Below, piece after piece: positions 9,119-17,331 of a stretch of DNA of 64,000 nt. The translations under genes and the position numbers were made by a program. Within the stretch, counting starts at the first letter, position 1. Every line of letters begins with the position of its first letter. This DNA is from an uncultured Oscillibacter sp. (lineage in GTDB: Bacteria > Bacillota > Clostridia > Oscillospirales > Oscillospiraceae): the NCBI RefSeq assembly GCF_947654275.1, contig NZ_CANTJS010000002.1:1-64000 (forward strand), written 5' to 3'. Below the pieces are notes generated by a model, which made no database searches, had not been told where the DNA came from, and worked only from the letters and a program-made list of their open reading frames with translations.

Positions 9119-9184
9119 AAATTTCCCTCCGATATGCTGAATATCCCTGCAATTTAATCACATTCGGTTGTCTACAAATAGTAA

Positions 9185-9216
9185 GGGAGAGGTAACTTCC
9201 TTACATTACCTCTCCC
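9185..9216. other. Perfect 11-bp hairpin at the right end of the mobile region
   Basis: GGGAGAGGTAA (9185-9195) pairs with TTACCTCTCCC (9206-9216) around a 10-base loop. No T-run follows on either strand, so it is a poor terminator candidate. Its place between the last element gene and chromosomal sequence would also suit an element end. Confidence 0.4.
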
Positions 9217-9237
9217 TGCCGGGGGTTCCTATTTATG

Positions 9238-9332
9238 GTCACCGCAGTTGAAAAGAAGCATCAGTTTCTTTTCAACAAGCGCGGCGATGATTCACCGCGC
9301 AGGCCGCGAAAGGGCCTTGCGGTGTCAGCACA
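9238..9332. repeat. Palindromic intergenic repeat, copy A
   Basis: This stretch (start GTCACCGCAGTTGAAAAG, end CCTTGCGGTG) is the same sequence, in the opposite orientation and with scattered changes, as 22367-22453. It contains three nested hairpins: a TTGAAAAGAA/TTCTTTTCAA arm pair, a CGCGGCGA/TTCACCGCG-like pair and AGGCCGC/GGCCTT. Two copies 13 kb apart mark a dispersed REP/MITE-like family. Confidence 0.6.
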
Positions 9333-9379
9333 GGTTTTTTTACCTCACCCGCCGGCCTTGGCGGATGGCGCAGTTCGGG

Positions 9380-10807
9380 TCAGGTGTTGGCCAGCCGGTA
9401 GAGGAAGGTGACGATCTGGCCCCGGGTGCAGATATTATTGGGGGAGAAGGTGGTGGCGCTGGTGCCGGAGGTGACGCCCTTGGCCACCGCCCAGGCCACC
9501 GCGTCGGCATAATAGGAGGGGCTGGCGGGGACGTCGGTGAAGGACACGCTGGCCTTGGAGCCGTCGCCCATCAGCTCGGCCATCAGCGTCACCGCCAGGA
9601 TGCGGGTGCAGGGCTGGTCCGGCGTCAGGTTCGGAATTTCCAGGAAACTGGAGAACTCCTGGCAGATAGCGCTGATGGTTTCCCGGTCGGGGTTCTCTCC
9701 CAGGCCGCGGAGGAGGAAGGTCAGGATGTGGGAGACGGTGCAGGTCTGGCCGGGGCCGAAGGTGGTGGCGGTGGTGCCCTTGGTGATGCCCTTTTCCACG
9801 GCCCAGGCGATGGCGTCCCTGTAGGGGGAATCGGCGGCCACGTCGGTGAATCCGGCAGGCGCGGAAGGAGTGGAAGGAGCGGCGGGGGCGGTGCTGTAGT
9901 GGAGGTTGACCCGGAAGAGAATATCGTTTTTGCTGCTGATCTGGATTTCCTTCCACTGGGCTTCGGTGCCGCCGTAATACACATCGCTCAGAAGGTCGCA
10001 CCGCTCAAAGATGTCATTTCCAATCTTTTGGACGCTGGCGGGAATGGTGACGCTGGTCAGGTTTTTGCAGTTTGTAAATGCCCGGTTGTTGATTGCGGTG
10101 ACACTGTTGGGGAGAACGAGGCTGGTGAGGCCGGTTGAGCCAAGCGCGGTGCTTCCGATGGTTTCGACGCTGTCCGGAAGCGTCAGGGCGGTGAGGCTGG
10201 TGCAGCCGCCGAAGGCCTCGCTGCCAAGGGTTTTGATTCCTTTCGAGAGGGTCACGTTGGTCAGACTGGTGCAGAGATTGAAGGCCATTTGGTCGATGTA
10301 GGCGGCGCTGCCGGGGATGGTGACGCTGGTCAGATTCCGGCAGCTGTTGAACATGGCGTATCCAACGTAGGGCACGCCGGGGGAGAGGACCGCGGTGGTC
10401 AGGCTGTCGCAGCTCTCGAACACGGACATTCCAATCTCGGTGACAGTGGAGGGAACGGTGATGCTGGTCAGGCTCTCGCAGTCCCTGAATGCACTGTCTC
10501 CCAGGTAGGTGACGCCCTCCGGAATGGTGATGCTGGCCAGATTCTGGCACTTCCAGAAGGCCTGGGCCTCTATACGGGTGAGACCGCTGGGGAGCGTGAC
10601 GCTGGTGAGGCCCTGGCATCTGGAGAAGGCGCTGTCCCCAATGGCGGTAACCTCATTGGGAATGACCACGTCGCCGCCCTCGCCGTGGTAGGCGGTCAGC
10701 ACGCCGTTATTGATGGCGAAGTCGCTGAGGGCAGAGGCGGTGGGAGGGGGGAGCAGGCCCAGACACAGCGCCAGGGCCAGCGCAAGGGACAACCAGTGTT
10801 TCTTCAT
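9380..10807 (-). CDS. Secreted BspA-type leucine-rich repeat protein with SLH domains
   Basis: 475 residues from the ATG that follows an AGAGGAAAA site; a longer in-frame extension upstream has no ribosome site. Residues 1-27 form a signal peptide (KKHWLSLALALALCLGLL...TASA). About residues 30-300 are BspA/LRR_5 repeats (pattern LTSVTLPSGLTRIEAQAFWKC, roughly 23 residues each). The C-terminus has S-layer homology units: FTDVAADSPYRDAIAWAVEKG (~365), a diverged middle unit and FTDVPASPSYYADAVAWAV (~430). SLH domains bind pyruvylated wall polymer, so the protein should sit on the cell surface and present its repeats for adhesion or binding. Its SLH units closely resemble those of the divergent protein downstream at 11.6 kb. 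Confidence 0.85.
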   Translation of the reverse strand: MKKHWLSLALALALCLGLLPPPTASALSDFAINNGVLTAYHGEGGDVVIPNEVTAIGDSAFSRCQGLTSVTLPSGLTRIEAQAFWKCQNLASITIPEGVTYLGDSAFRDCESLTSITVPSTVTEIGMSVFESCDSLTTAVLSPGVPYVGYAMFNSCRNLTSVTIPGSAAYIDQMAFNLCTSLTNVTLSKGIKTLGSEAFGGCTSLTALTLPDSVETIGSTALGSTGLTSLVLPNSVTAINNRAFTNCKNLTSVTIPASVQKIGNDIFERCDLLSDVYYGGTEAQWKEIQISSKNDILFRVNLHYSTAPAAPSTPSAPAGFTDVAADSPYRDAIAWAVEKGITKGTTATTFGPGQTCTVSHILTFLLRGLGENPDRETISAICQEFSSFLEIPNLTPDQPCTRILAVTLMAELMGDGSKASVSFTDVPASPSYYADAVAWAVAKGVTSGTSATTFSPNNICTRGQIVTFLYRLANT

Positions 10808-11622
10808 GTCGTTTTCCTCTTTTCTCTGAAATTTGGACACAAAAAAAGCCCGCCTTACCCCGCCAAAGGAAGGGTAAAACGCGCCTGTTCCCGAAAATAT
10901 GGAATTTGGGGCATGACAAATCAGGTATAACAAGACCTGCATAGCCGCGGCGCTGTGGCTATGCCTGCGTGTTTCCTTTGTCTGATAGTGTGGCACAAAA
11001 TCGCAGATTTGTCAACCCCCTTTTTCAAAAGAAGGGGTGTCCATCTGCACATTTTACAGCGGGGGTGCCATGTAGGAGAGGGGCTCTGTCCCCTCCCCTC
11101 CTTCCGGGCTCTCCATGCGCTCGGGGGCGGGACAGGCCCCTGCATAAAGATGTATCGACGGGCCGCCGGGGGCGGCGGCCCCATACCGCCAGCGTCCGCC
11201 CGTGGCGGACCGCCCAGCCGCCGACAAGCACACACCACTTTGTTAACAATAATAAAAAAACCGCTTGCGTAAGTGGTCGAAATAGTGTAAAATATGCTTA
11301 CGAGACAGCAGAAGCATATAAGGCAGGGCGTGAGGGAGTACCAGTCCCCCACACCCCTATGCAGGAGGCCGTGTTAAGTCCAGTCCCACACAGCAGAAAT
11401 TATCTGCGCCTAAAGTCCATTATAACGGTTTTCCCGGCAATAATCAATGGGGAAATCAGGTGGACGTGTGCGTAGCTTCGGCGGTGTAGGGCTTTATACC
11501 CCTGCGCCGCTTTTGTTGTCTTGATGGGAACGCCTGCGGGGGCCGGGAAGTCCCACCTCCAAGGGCAAGTACCATTAAGACACGGGGAGAAAACCCCTAT
11601 TAAAAACAAAGGAGAGGACAAT
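10808..11622. other. Long intergenic region between divergent SLH genes
   Basis: No gene is supported. The left part contains a GCATAGCC/GGCTATGC hairpin (10939-10964) and a TTGACA on the minus strand near 11015 with no good -10 box. A very GC-rich block (11080-11230) is followed by AT-rich sequence. The right part has GC-rich hairpins, including one terminator-like structure listed separately. It is long enough to carry leader RNAs for one or both surface genes, but I recognise no known riboswitch. Confidence 0.4.
11479..11514 (+). terminator. Terminator-like hairpin upstream of the SLH gene
   Basis: CGGCGGTGTAGGG pairs imperfectly with CCCCTGCGCCG across a short loop and is followed by TTTT. 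It sits about 110 bases before the coding start, so it could act as an attenuator in the leader. Confidence 0.4.
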
Positions 11623-12783
11623 ATGAGTAAAAAAATGCTATCCCTTACATTGGCCTTGGTTCTATGTCTTGGCCTGACACTTCCAGCCTGTGCCGCTGAA
11701 AAAACAGATAGCTCCGTAAACGCCGCCGGAAGTACCACCGTGACGGACACCGGAGGTAAGACCCACACGCTGAGTAGCCCTGTTTTGTACACCATGTCCG
11801 GCTCGGACATTGAAAAGGTTAGAGCTCTATGGGTCGGGGGCTTGATGTATGCCGAGGAATATTTGAGCGGTATAGACGTGATTTATGCCGTTGCGCCCGG
11901 CACAGTGGTGACCGCCCCGGAAGGCATGGGATATCAATATGGAGCGGCTGTAACTGCGGCCTGGACAGGCGGCCGTTTTATTCCCGGCGGGGTTGGGGAC
12001 GGCCCCCTGGGCTATCGGGCTTACGACCTTGGAGGGACAGAAACTTCCGAATATATGGAAGAAGTATTTAGCGATTTTACCATACTTGGCTGCACCCCGG
12101 AGAGCGAATTGAGCGAGGAAGTTCTTGCAAACGGTTATGACTTCGATACCGATAAAATCGCATTCTATGTTGTGACAGAAGACACAAAAACAAACCCGTT
12201 TGCTTCTGCTACTACCCCCAGCACCCCCGAAACACCTGAAACGCCCACCAAAACCGCCTTTACCGATGTGGCGGCGGGGGCATATTATGAGGAGGCGGTA
12301 GCGTGGGCCGTAGCCGAGGGTATCACCAGCGGCACGACCGCCACCACCTTTTCCCCCAATGATACCTGTACATTTTCCCAAATTTTGACCTTCCTGTGGC
12401 GTGCCAACGGTTCCCCGGAACCCACTATTCAAAATCCGTTTTCCAACATTAAGGAGACAGTCTATTTTTATAAACCCCTGCTTTGGGCGGTGGAGCAAAA
12501 GTTGATAGGCTCTGACACTTATGAGGATGGCTGGCCGTGTACCCGTGGAATGACAGTCTTTTTCATGTGGAAAGCATCCGGTGCTGAGTTCGACCAAGGT
12601 GCATTTGAGAAACAGCTCTTTGATGATGTGCCGCTTGAAGATAGCAATACATTTGTTCAGCCTGTATACTGGGCTGTGAAAAATGGCGTTACTTCGGGCA
12701 CAAGCGCAACCACGTTCAGCCCAGAGGCTATCTGTACCCGAGGGCAGATCGTGACCTTCCTCTATCGAGGACTGGCAAAGTAA
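11623..12783 (+). CDS. Secreted protein with three SLH domains
   Basis: 386 residues from the ATG behind GGAGAGG. A signal peptide covers residues 1-25 (MLSLTLALVLCLGLTLPACA). An uncharacterised region of about 165 residues follows (YTMSGSDIEKVRALWVGG, GMGYQYGAAVTAAWTGG), then a Thr/Pro linker (STPETPETPTK) and three SLH units: FTDVAAGAYYEEAVAWAV (~205), a divergent middle unit (~265) and FDDVPLEDSNTFVQPVYWAV (~335), ending in the common RGQIVTFLYR. It should be anchored to the wall polymer. The N-terminal domain is not one I recognise. A strong terminator follows. Confidence 0.8.
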   Translation: MSKKMLSLTLALVLCLGLTLPACAAEKTDSSVNAAGSTTVTDTGGKTHTLSSPVLYTMSGSDIEKVRALWVGGLMYAEEYLSGIDVIYAVAPGTVVTAPEGMGYQYGAAVTAAWTGGRFIPGGVGDGPLGYRAYDLGGTETSEYMEEVFSDFTILGCTPESELSEEVLANGYDFDTDKIAFYVVTEDTKTNPFASATTPSTPETPETPTKTAFTDVAAGAYYEEAVAWAVAEGITSGTTATTFSPNDTCTFSQILTFLWRANGSPEPTIQNPFSNIKETVYFYKPLLWAVEQKLIGSDTYEDGWPCTRGMTVFFMWKASGAEFDQGAFEKQLFDDVPLEDSNTFVQPVYWAVKNGVTSGTSATTFSPEAICTRGQIVTFLYRGLAK

Positions 12784-12800
12784 GAAAACATCGAAACAGC

Positions 12801-12846
12801 GGAGCGGCCATGTCTGTTACAGGCATGGCCGCTCCGGATTTTTGTT
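12801..12846 (+). terminator. Rho-independent terminator after the SLH gene
   Basis: GGAGCGGCCATG (12801-12812) pairs perfectly with CATGGCCGCTCC (12824-12835); GGATTTTTGTT follows. Confidence 0.85.
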
Positions 12847-12910
12847 AAGGGTGGACAGACCGTGAACTATATGAGGCCCCGCCGAAACCGGCGGAGCCCC
12901 TGCGCAATCC

Positions 12911-14569
12911 TCACAGCCGGGTCACAACGGGAATGACCATGGGGCTGCGGCGGGTGGTTTTGTAAAGGTAGCTGCTGACGGCGGATTTCACCGTGCCCCG
13001 GAGCTCGCCGTCGTCCCGGGCCCGGCGGCGGGATACGGATTCCGCCGCGTCCAGAGCGACAGACTGGAGCTCCTTCATCAGGTCCCCGGACTCCTTCACA
13101 TAGATGAAGCCCCGGGTGATGATCTCCGGCTCGCTGAGGAGGCCGCCGTCGTGGGCGGAGATGGGCAGAACCACCACCACCATGCCGTCCTCGGCCAGAC
13201 GCTTGCGGTCCCGCATGACCACGGCGCCCACGTCGCCCACGCCGGAGCCGTCCACATACACCTCGCCGGCGGGGACGGAGCCCCCCAGCTTCAGGGTCTT
13301 GGGCATGATCTCAATGACGGAGCCGTTTTCCGCGATGGCGATGTGATTCCGCTCCAGTCCCATCTGCTGAGCCAGCTTGCTGTGAATCTGGAGCATTCTC
13401 TGTTCGCCGTGAAGGGGGATGAAGAAACGGGGCTTCGTCAGGGCGTGGATGATTTTCAGCTCCTCCTGGCAGGCGTGGCCGGAGACGTGGAGCATGTCGG
13501 CCTTGTCATAGACCACATGGACGCCCTTGCGGAACAGCTCGTTGATGACCCGGCTCACCGTCACCTCGTTTCCGGGGATGGCGGAGGCGGAGATGATGAC
13601 CTTGTCCCCGGGGCCCACCTCCACCTGCTTGTGGGTGGAGAAGGCCATGCGGTAGAGGGCGCTCATCTCCTCGCCCTGGGAGCCTGTGGTGACAATGACC
13701 TGTTTGTTTTTGGGCAGGCCCTTGATTTTGCTGATATCCATGAGGGTATTTTTGGGCACCTTCATATAGCCCAGCTCGGTGGAGACCTTCATGATGTTCT
13801 CCATGGACCGGCCCGTCACGGCCACCTTCCGCCCGCAGGCGGCGGCGGCGTCCAGCACCTGCTGGATGCGGTGGACGTTGGAGGCGAAGGTGGTGACGAT
13901 GATGCGCTCGTCGCAGCCCTGGAACTGGCGCTGGAAGGTCTGGCCCACCATGCGCTCGCTCATGGTGTAGCCGGGGCGCTCCACGTTAGTGGAGTCGGCA
14001 CACAGCGCCAGGACGCCCTGCTTGCCCAGCTCGCCCAGCCGGGCCAGGTCAATCACCTCTCCGTCGATGGGCGTGGAGTCAATTTTGAAGTCGCCTGTGT
14101 GGACCACGGTGCCCATGTGGGTGTGGATGGCAAAGGCAACGGAGTCGGCAATGGAGTGATTCACATGGATGAACTCCACAGTGAACTTGCCGGCCCGGAC
14201 GGATTTGCCCGGCTCCACGGTGATGAGCTTGGTGCTCTTTGCAAGGCCGTGCTCCTCCAGCTTGAGCTGAATGAGACCGGCTGTGAAACGGGTGCAGTAA
14301 AGGGGCATGTTCACCTGCTTGAGGACGTAGGGAATGGCTCCCACATGGTCCTCGTGGCCGTGGGTGATGAAGAGTCCCCGGATGCGGGCGCGGTTTTTAA
14401 TCAGGTAGGTCACATCGGGGATGATGCAGTCGATGCCGTACAGGTCTTCGTCCGGGAAGGCCATGCCGCAGTCCACCACGATGATTTCCCCGCCGTACTC
14501 GTAGGCGGTCATGTTTTTTCCAATCTCGTTGAGACCGCCCAGGGGAATGATTTTCAGTTTTTCTGCCAT
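12911..14569 (-). CDS. rnj: Ribonuclease J
   Basis: 552 residues, the normal RNase J length. It has the metallo-beta-lactamase signature HGHEDHVGAIPY at about residue 70, the beta-CASP features, the C-terminal metal ligand region (PLHGEQRML) and RNase J's C-terminal domain. RNase J is a cytosolic 5'-to-3' exo- and endoribonuclease in mRNA decay and 16S rRNA maturation. The start is the ATG of MAEKLKIIPLGG behind an AGGAG site; the open frame runs further upstream but with no family similarity. It is monocistronic: convergent with the SLH gene and divergent from the permease pair. Confidence 0.93.
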   Translation of the reverse strand: MAEKLKIIPLGGLNEIGKNMTAYEYGGEIIVVDCGMAFPDEDLYGIDCIIPDVTYLIKNRARIRGLFITHGHEDHVGAIPYVLKQVNMPLYCTRFTAGLIQLKLEEHGLAKSTKLITVEPGKSVRAGKFTVEFIHVNHSIADSVAFAIHTHMGTVVHTGDFKIDSTPIDGEVIDLARLGELGKQGVLALCADSTNVERPGYTMSERMVGQTFQRQFQGCDERIIVTTFASNVHRIQQVLDAAAACGRKVAVTGRSMENIMKVSTELGYMKVPKNTLMDISKIKGLPKNKQVIVTTGSQGEEMSALYRMAFSTHKQVEVGPGDKVIISASAIPGNEVTVSRVINELFRKGVHVVYDKADMLHVSGHACQEELKIIHALTKPRFFIPLHGEQRMLQIHSKLAQQMGLERNHIAIAENGSVIEIMPKTLKLGGSVPAGEVYVDGSGVGDVGAVVMRDRKRLAEDGMVVVVLPISAHDGGLLSEPEIITRGFIYVKESGDLMKELQSVALDAAESVSRRRARDDGELRGTVKSAVSSYLYKTTRRSPMVIPVVTRL

Positions 14570-15145
14570 AGATGATAAAACTCCTATTCTGTTCAAGATG
14601 TACCGGCGGCAGTCTCCCTGTATGTACAGCCCCTGCCCGGCGGCGGAAAAATCCCCTGCCGGGCTTTTCAGGCTGCGGACACAGGCACGGAAACGAAGAC
14701 GCGTGAGCGGAAAAAAGAGCGCACGCAAAGAAGAGACGCCCGCTGTCTGCCTGGCCCCGTTTCGCCGGCAGACGTTTGGTTGCGTCACGCGAATCGACCG
14801 TATCCGTATTGTGAGAAACTGTCCGTCATTTATTTGACCGCAGGGGGAAACGCGCCCCGCAGCGGAAAAATACAAAAAAAGAAATGAATCATAGAGAAGA
14901 ACGGGAAGCCGGGCGGTCCGGAAGGAAAAAACCGGACACAAAAGGAGGCTCCCGTCTGAAAAAAGGGGGTCCGTCCGCAATCAGAGACGGTCCATCCCCT
15001 ATGAAGCACGATATAGTATAGCACAGGATTTTGAGTTTGTATACATCTATTTTTTCGAATTGGGAAAAGTTTCCTGATTTTTCCTGTACCTGGCAGACGG
15101 CGGGAGGCCAAACGGCCCGGGGACCCGCTGCCGGCAAGGAGACGG
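14570..15145. other. Intergenic region, RNase J leader side
   Basis: No gene is supported. On the minus strand a possible promoter for RNase J shows TATACA (15038-15043) and TATACT (15015-15020) at 17-bp spacing, which would give a leader of over 400 bases. Long leaders are common for RNase genes that autoregulate, but no known structure is recognised here. Confidence 0.4.
15015..15043 (-). promoter_or_regulatory. Possible RNase J promoter
   Basis: The -10 box TATACT is good, the -35 box TATACA matches only partly, and the spacing is 17 bp. Confidence 0.4.
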
Positions 15146-15174
15146 TTGCCTGAAGCCCGTATGGATGGTATACT
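15146..15174 (+). promoter_or_regulatory. Sigma-A type promoter of the permease pair
   Basis: TTGCCT, a 17-bp spacer and TATACT, about 55 bp before the first permease start. Confidence 0.6.
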
Positions 15175-15227
15175 GGGCTTACAGTGGACTGAAACCACTG
15201 AAATGAGCGGGAAAGGAAATTGGAACC

Positions 15228-15710
15228 ATGTTTACGGTGTTTTTGTATGGCGCGGCCATTCTCTGGCTGACGGCCTCCTTCTTCAGGGACAGGGAGAGGA
15301 CCAGGCTGGCGCTGAGGAAGGCGTGGAAGTCCTTTGAGAACATTCTGCCCTCTGTGCTGGCGATTCTGCTGTTAATCGGACTCATTCTCACGCTGCTGGA
15401 CGCGGACACCATCTCCAGGCTGCTCGGCTCCGATTCCGGCGTATTGGGAATGGGGATTGCCGCCGCCGTCGGCTGCGTCACGCTGATTCCGGGCTTCGTC
15501 GCCTTCCCCCTGGCGGCCTCTCTGCTTGCCGCCGGAGCCGGATACGCCCAGATCGCTCTGTTTATCTCCACCCTCATGATGGTCGGCATCGCCACGCTGC
15601 CGCTGGAAATCCGGTATTTCGGCAGACGGGCCGCCCTGAAGAGGAATGTGCTGTCGCTAATATGCGCGGTTATCACATCCTGCCTGGTGGGCGCGGCGAT
15701 GGGAGGGTGA
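15228..15710 (+). CDS. Permease, first half (ArsP/DUF318-like)
   Basis: 160 residues with four to five membrane helices: an N-terminal helix (FLYGAAILWLTASFF), a basic loop, then ILPSVLAILLLIGLILTLL, the Gly/Pro-rich segment GCVTLIPGFVAFPLAASLLA, and two more helices. The pattern of a helix pair followed by a 'GxxxxPGxxxFP' loop resembles the predicted permease family DUF318/ArsP_1, which is normally one chain of about 300-350 residues with two similar halves. The gene ends two bases before the second half begins, so the two products likely assemble. Substrate is unknown; ArsP members export organoarsenicals, but nothing here proves that. Confidence 0.6.
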   Translation: MFTVFLYGAAILWLTASFFRDRERTRLALRKAWKSFENILPSVLAILLLIGLILTLLDADTISRLLGSDSGVLGMGIAAAVGCVTLIPGFVAFPLAASLLAAGAGYAQIALFISTLMMVGIATLPLEIRYFGRRAALKRNVLSLICAVITSCLVGAAMGG

Positions 15711-15712
15711 AC

Positions 15713-16258
15713 ATGAAAAAAACACTGTCGAGATACCGGCTGTTTCTCATCATGCTGCTGGCGGACCTGCTGCTGCTGTGTATGAGCCCCGAGCTTGGAC
15801 GGAAGGCCGTTTCCCTCTCCGGGAATCATCTTCTGCAAATGCTGTCCGTCATACCGCCGATTTTCCTGCTCCTGGGTCTGATGGACGTGTGGGTTCCCAA
15901 GGAGACCATGACAAAGTACATGGGGAGGGGGGCGGGAGCCAGAGGCGGCGTCCTGGCCTTTCTTCTGGGCTCCCTGTCGGCGGGGCCGCTGTACGCGTCC
16001 TTTCCGGTGGCGGCGGTATTCCTGAAAAAGGGTGTTTCCCTGACAAACGTCTTCATTTTCATCGGCGCGTGGTCCACCACCAAGGTTCCCATGATGCTGT
16101 TTGAGATCACGCAGCTGGGAATGAAGTTCGCCCTCATCCGCTTCGGCCTGAATCTGGCGGCCATCGCCGCGATGGCCGTCATCATGGAAAAGACGGCCTC
16201 GAAGGAGGAAGCGGCGTCCATCTGTGAAACGGCCATCCGCCGGGCGGATGGAGATTAG
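15713..16258 (+). CDS. Permease, second half (ArsP/DUF318-like)
   Basis: 181 residues from the ATG after GGGAGGGTGAAC. Hydrophobic segments: LFLIMLLADLLLLCM, MLSVIPPIFLLLGLMDVW, and the motif LLGSLSAGPLYASFPVAAVF, equivalent to the Pro/Gly loop of the first half, then IFIGAWSTTKVPMMLFE and a last helix (LNLAAIAAMAVIM). It lacks the first half's sequence and so complements rather than duplicates it. It shares one short operon and one promoter with the first half, and a bidirectional hairpin closes the operon. Confidence 0.6.
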   Translation: MKKTLSRYRLFLIMLLADLLLLCMSPELGRKAVSLSGNHLLQMLSVIPPIFLLLGLMDVWVPKETMTKYMGRGAGARGGVLAFLLGSLSAGPLYASFPVAAVFLKKGVSLTNVFIFIGAWSTTKVPMMLFEITQLGMKFALIRFGLNLAAIAAMAVIMEKTASKEEAASICETAIRRADGD

Positions 16259-16303
16259 CGCCTGAAAGAGGCCGGATCCTTCCGGCATGGACCCCTGAAC
16301 CTG

Positions 16304-16337
16304 ACCGGCGGGACCTCCCACAGGAGGCCCCGCCGGT
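16304..16337. terminator. Hairpin between convergent genes
   Basis: ACCGGCGGGACCTCC (16304-16318) pairs with GGAGGCCCCGCCGGT (16323-16337) with one mismatch around a 4-base loop. It lies between the permease pair and the metallo-hydrolase, which converge. T-runs are weak on both sides. Confidence 0.55.
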
Positions 16338-16340
16338 TGA

Positions 16341-17327
16341 TTATGTCAGATAGCGCGCAGTGAGGCTGCCTCCGGCTCCAATCGAAAAGACAAGGGCCCG
16401 GTGAGGGGGCAGAGCGAGGCCGGGAAGCTGGGGACAGTCGGAGAACCATAGGGACGTGCCGCTGTCACGAAGCTCCTGGAGCAGCGCCGGGGCGGCGCTG
16501 TGGTAGCGCCGGTCGCTGGAGGCGCAGCAGACGGCGTGCCTGGGGCGGACGGCGCGGATCAGGGCGGCGTCCGCTCCGTCCCTCTGTCCGTGGTGCCCGA
16601 CCTTGAAGAGGTCCGCGGCAAGGTCCTCCCGGGCAATCCCGCCATAACCCAGGCGGTTGGCGTCCCCCGGCAGAAGGATGCGGGAGCCCCGGAAATCCAG
16701 AAGCAGGACGGCGCTGTAGTTGTTCATGGCCCCGTCCAGGGCGGTGAGTCTCCGGCGGAACACCTCCGGGCTGCAGGGCCGGTACAGGGCCTTGTAGCCC
16801 TCTGCCAGCTCCTCCGAGCCGGTCCGGGACGGACCCAGACAGCGGATGGTCAGGCCGGGACAGGGCCGGGCCTCCCAGCCGGCGGAGAGGGTACGCAGAA
16901 CGCCGCCCCCGGCCTCCACCCGGCCGCAGAGGGTCCGGTAATCATTGATGGACTGAAGAAATTTCCGCTGGGAGGCGTCGGCCTCCGGCAGAGGCGGCAG
17001 AGGGCGGAGAGACCGGTGAAGGTCCGCCGGCAGAGTCTGCCAGAGCTCCCCGGGGACCCACCGGTCCAGCAGGGGGAGGAGCCCGCAGAGATGATCCTCA
17101 TGGATGTGGGTGGCGGTGATGACGTCGATGCGGTCCAGCTCCCGGCCGGCCAGATAGTCCGCCAGGGGGACGCGGCCTGTGGAGCGGTCCCGGTATTCCT
17201 CCGCCTCGCCGCTGCCGCCGTCGATAACCATGACGAAGACGCCGCCAGGCCGGGCCGGGTCCGGGCACTCCAGCACAATGGCCTCGCCGTAGCCCACGTT
17301 TACAAAGGTCAGCTTCATATCTTCCAT
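16341..17327 (-). CDS. ComEC/Rec2-type metallo-beta-lactamase hydrolase
   Basis: 328 residues, cytosolic, no signal peptide. MKLTFVNVGYGEAIVLECP and VMVIDGGSG at the front and HIHEDHLCGLLPLL at about residue 75 define a metallo-beta-lactamase fold of the ComEC-associated type. Further ligands are likely in LLPGDANRLG (~225) and VGHHGQRDG (~245), where the aspartate and GHH motif are the family's conserved points. It starts four bases after the stop of the ABC permease and is the last gene of that transporter operon. Whether it is a phosphodiesterase, a nuclease or a hydrolase of the imported substrate cannot be told. Linkage to a sugar transporter is unusual. Confidence 0.75.
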   Translation of the reverse strand: MEDMKLTFVNVGYGEAIVLECPDPARPGGVFVMVIDGGSGEAEEYRDRSTGRVPLADYLAGRELDRIDVITATHIHEDHLCGLLPLLDRWVPGELWQTLPADLHRSLRPLPPLPEADASQRKFLQSINDYRTLCGRVEAGGGVLRTLSAGWEARPCPGLTIRCLGPSRTGSEELAEGYKALYRPCSPEVFRRRLTALDGAMNNYSAVLLLDFRGSRILLPGDANRLGYGGIAREDLAADLFKVGHHGQRDGADAALIRAVRPRHAVCCASSDRRYHSAAPALLQELRDSGTSLWFSDCPQLPGLALPPHRALVFSIGAGGSLTARYLT

Positions 17328-17331
17328 CGGC

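Noticed and set aside
9185-9216. Rho-independent terminator
   Set aside because: The stem is perfect but no T-run follows on either strand, so it is listed only as a hairpin.
9248-10138. Long plus-strand frame of about 296 codons opposite the LRR/SLH gene
   Set aside because: Gly/Val/Ala-rich composition with no family motif; it is the antisense shadow of a GC-rich coding region whose own frame has a signal peptide, repeats and SLH domains.
11521-11622. Upstream extension of the SLH protein start
   Set aside because: The signal peptide and the GGAGAGG ribosome site both place the start at 11623.
13151-14575. 474-codon plus-strand frame opposite RNase J
   Set aside because: No motif and His/Gly/Asp-rich antisense composition; RNase J on the other strand is unambiguous.
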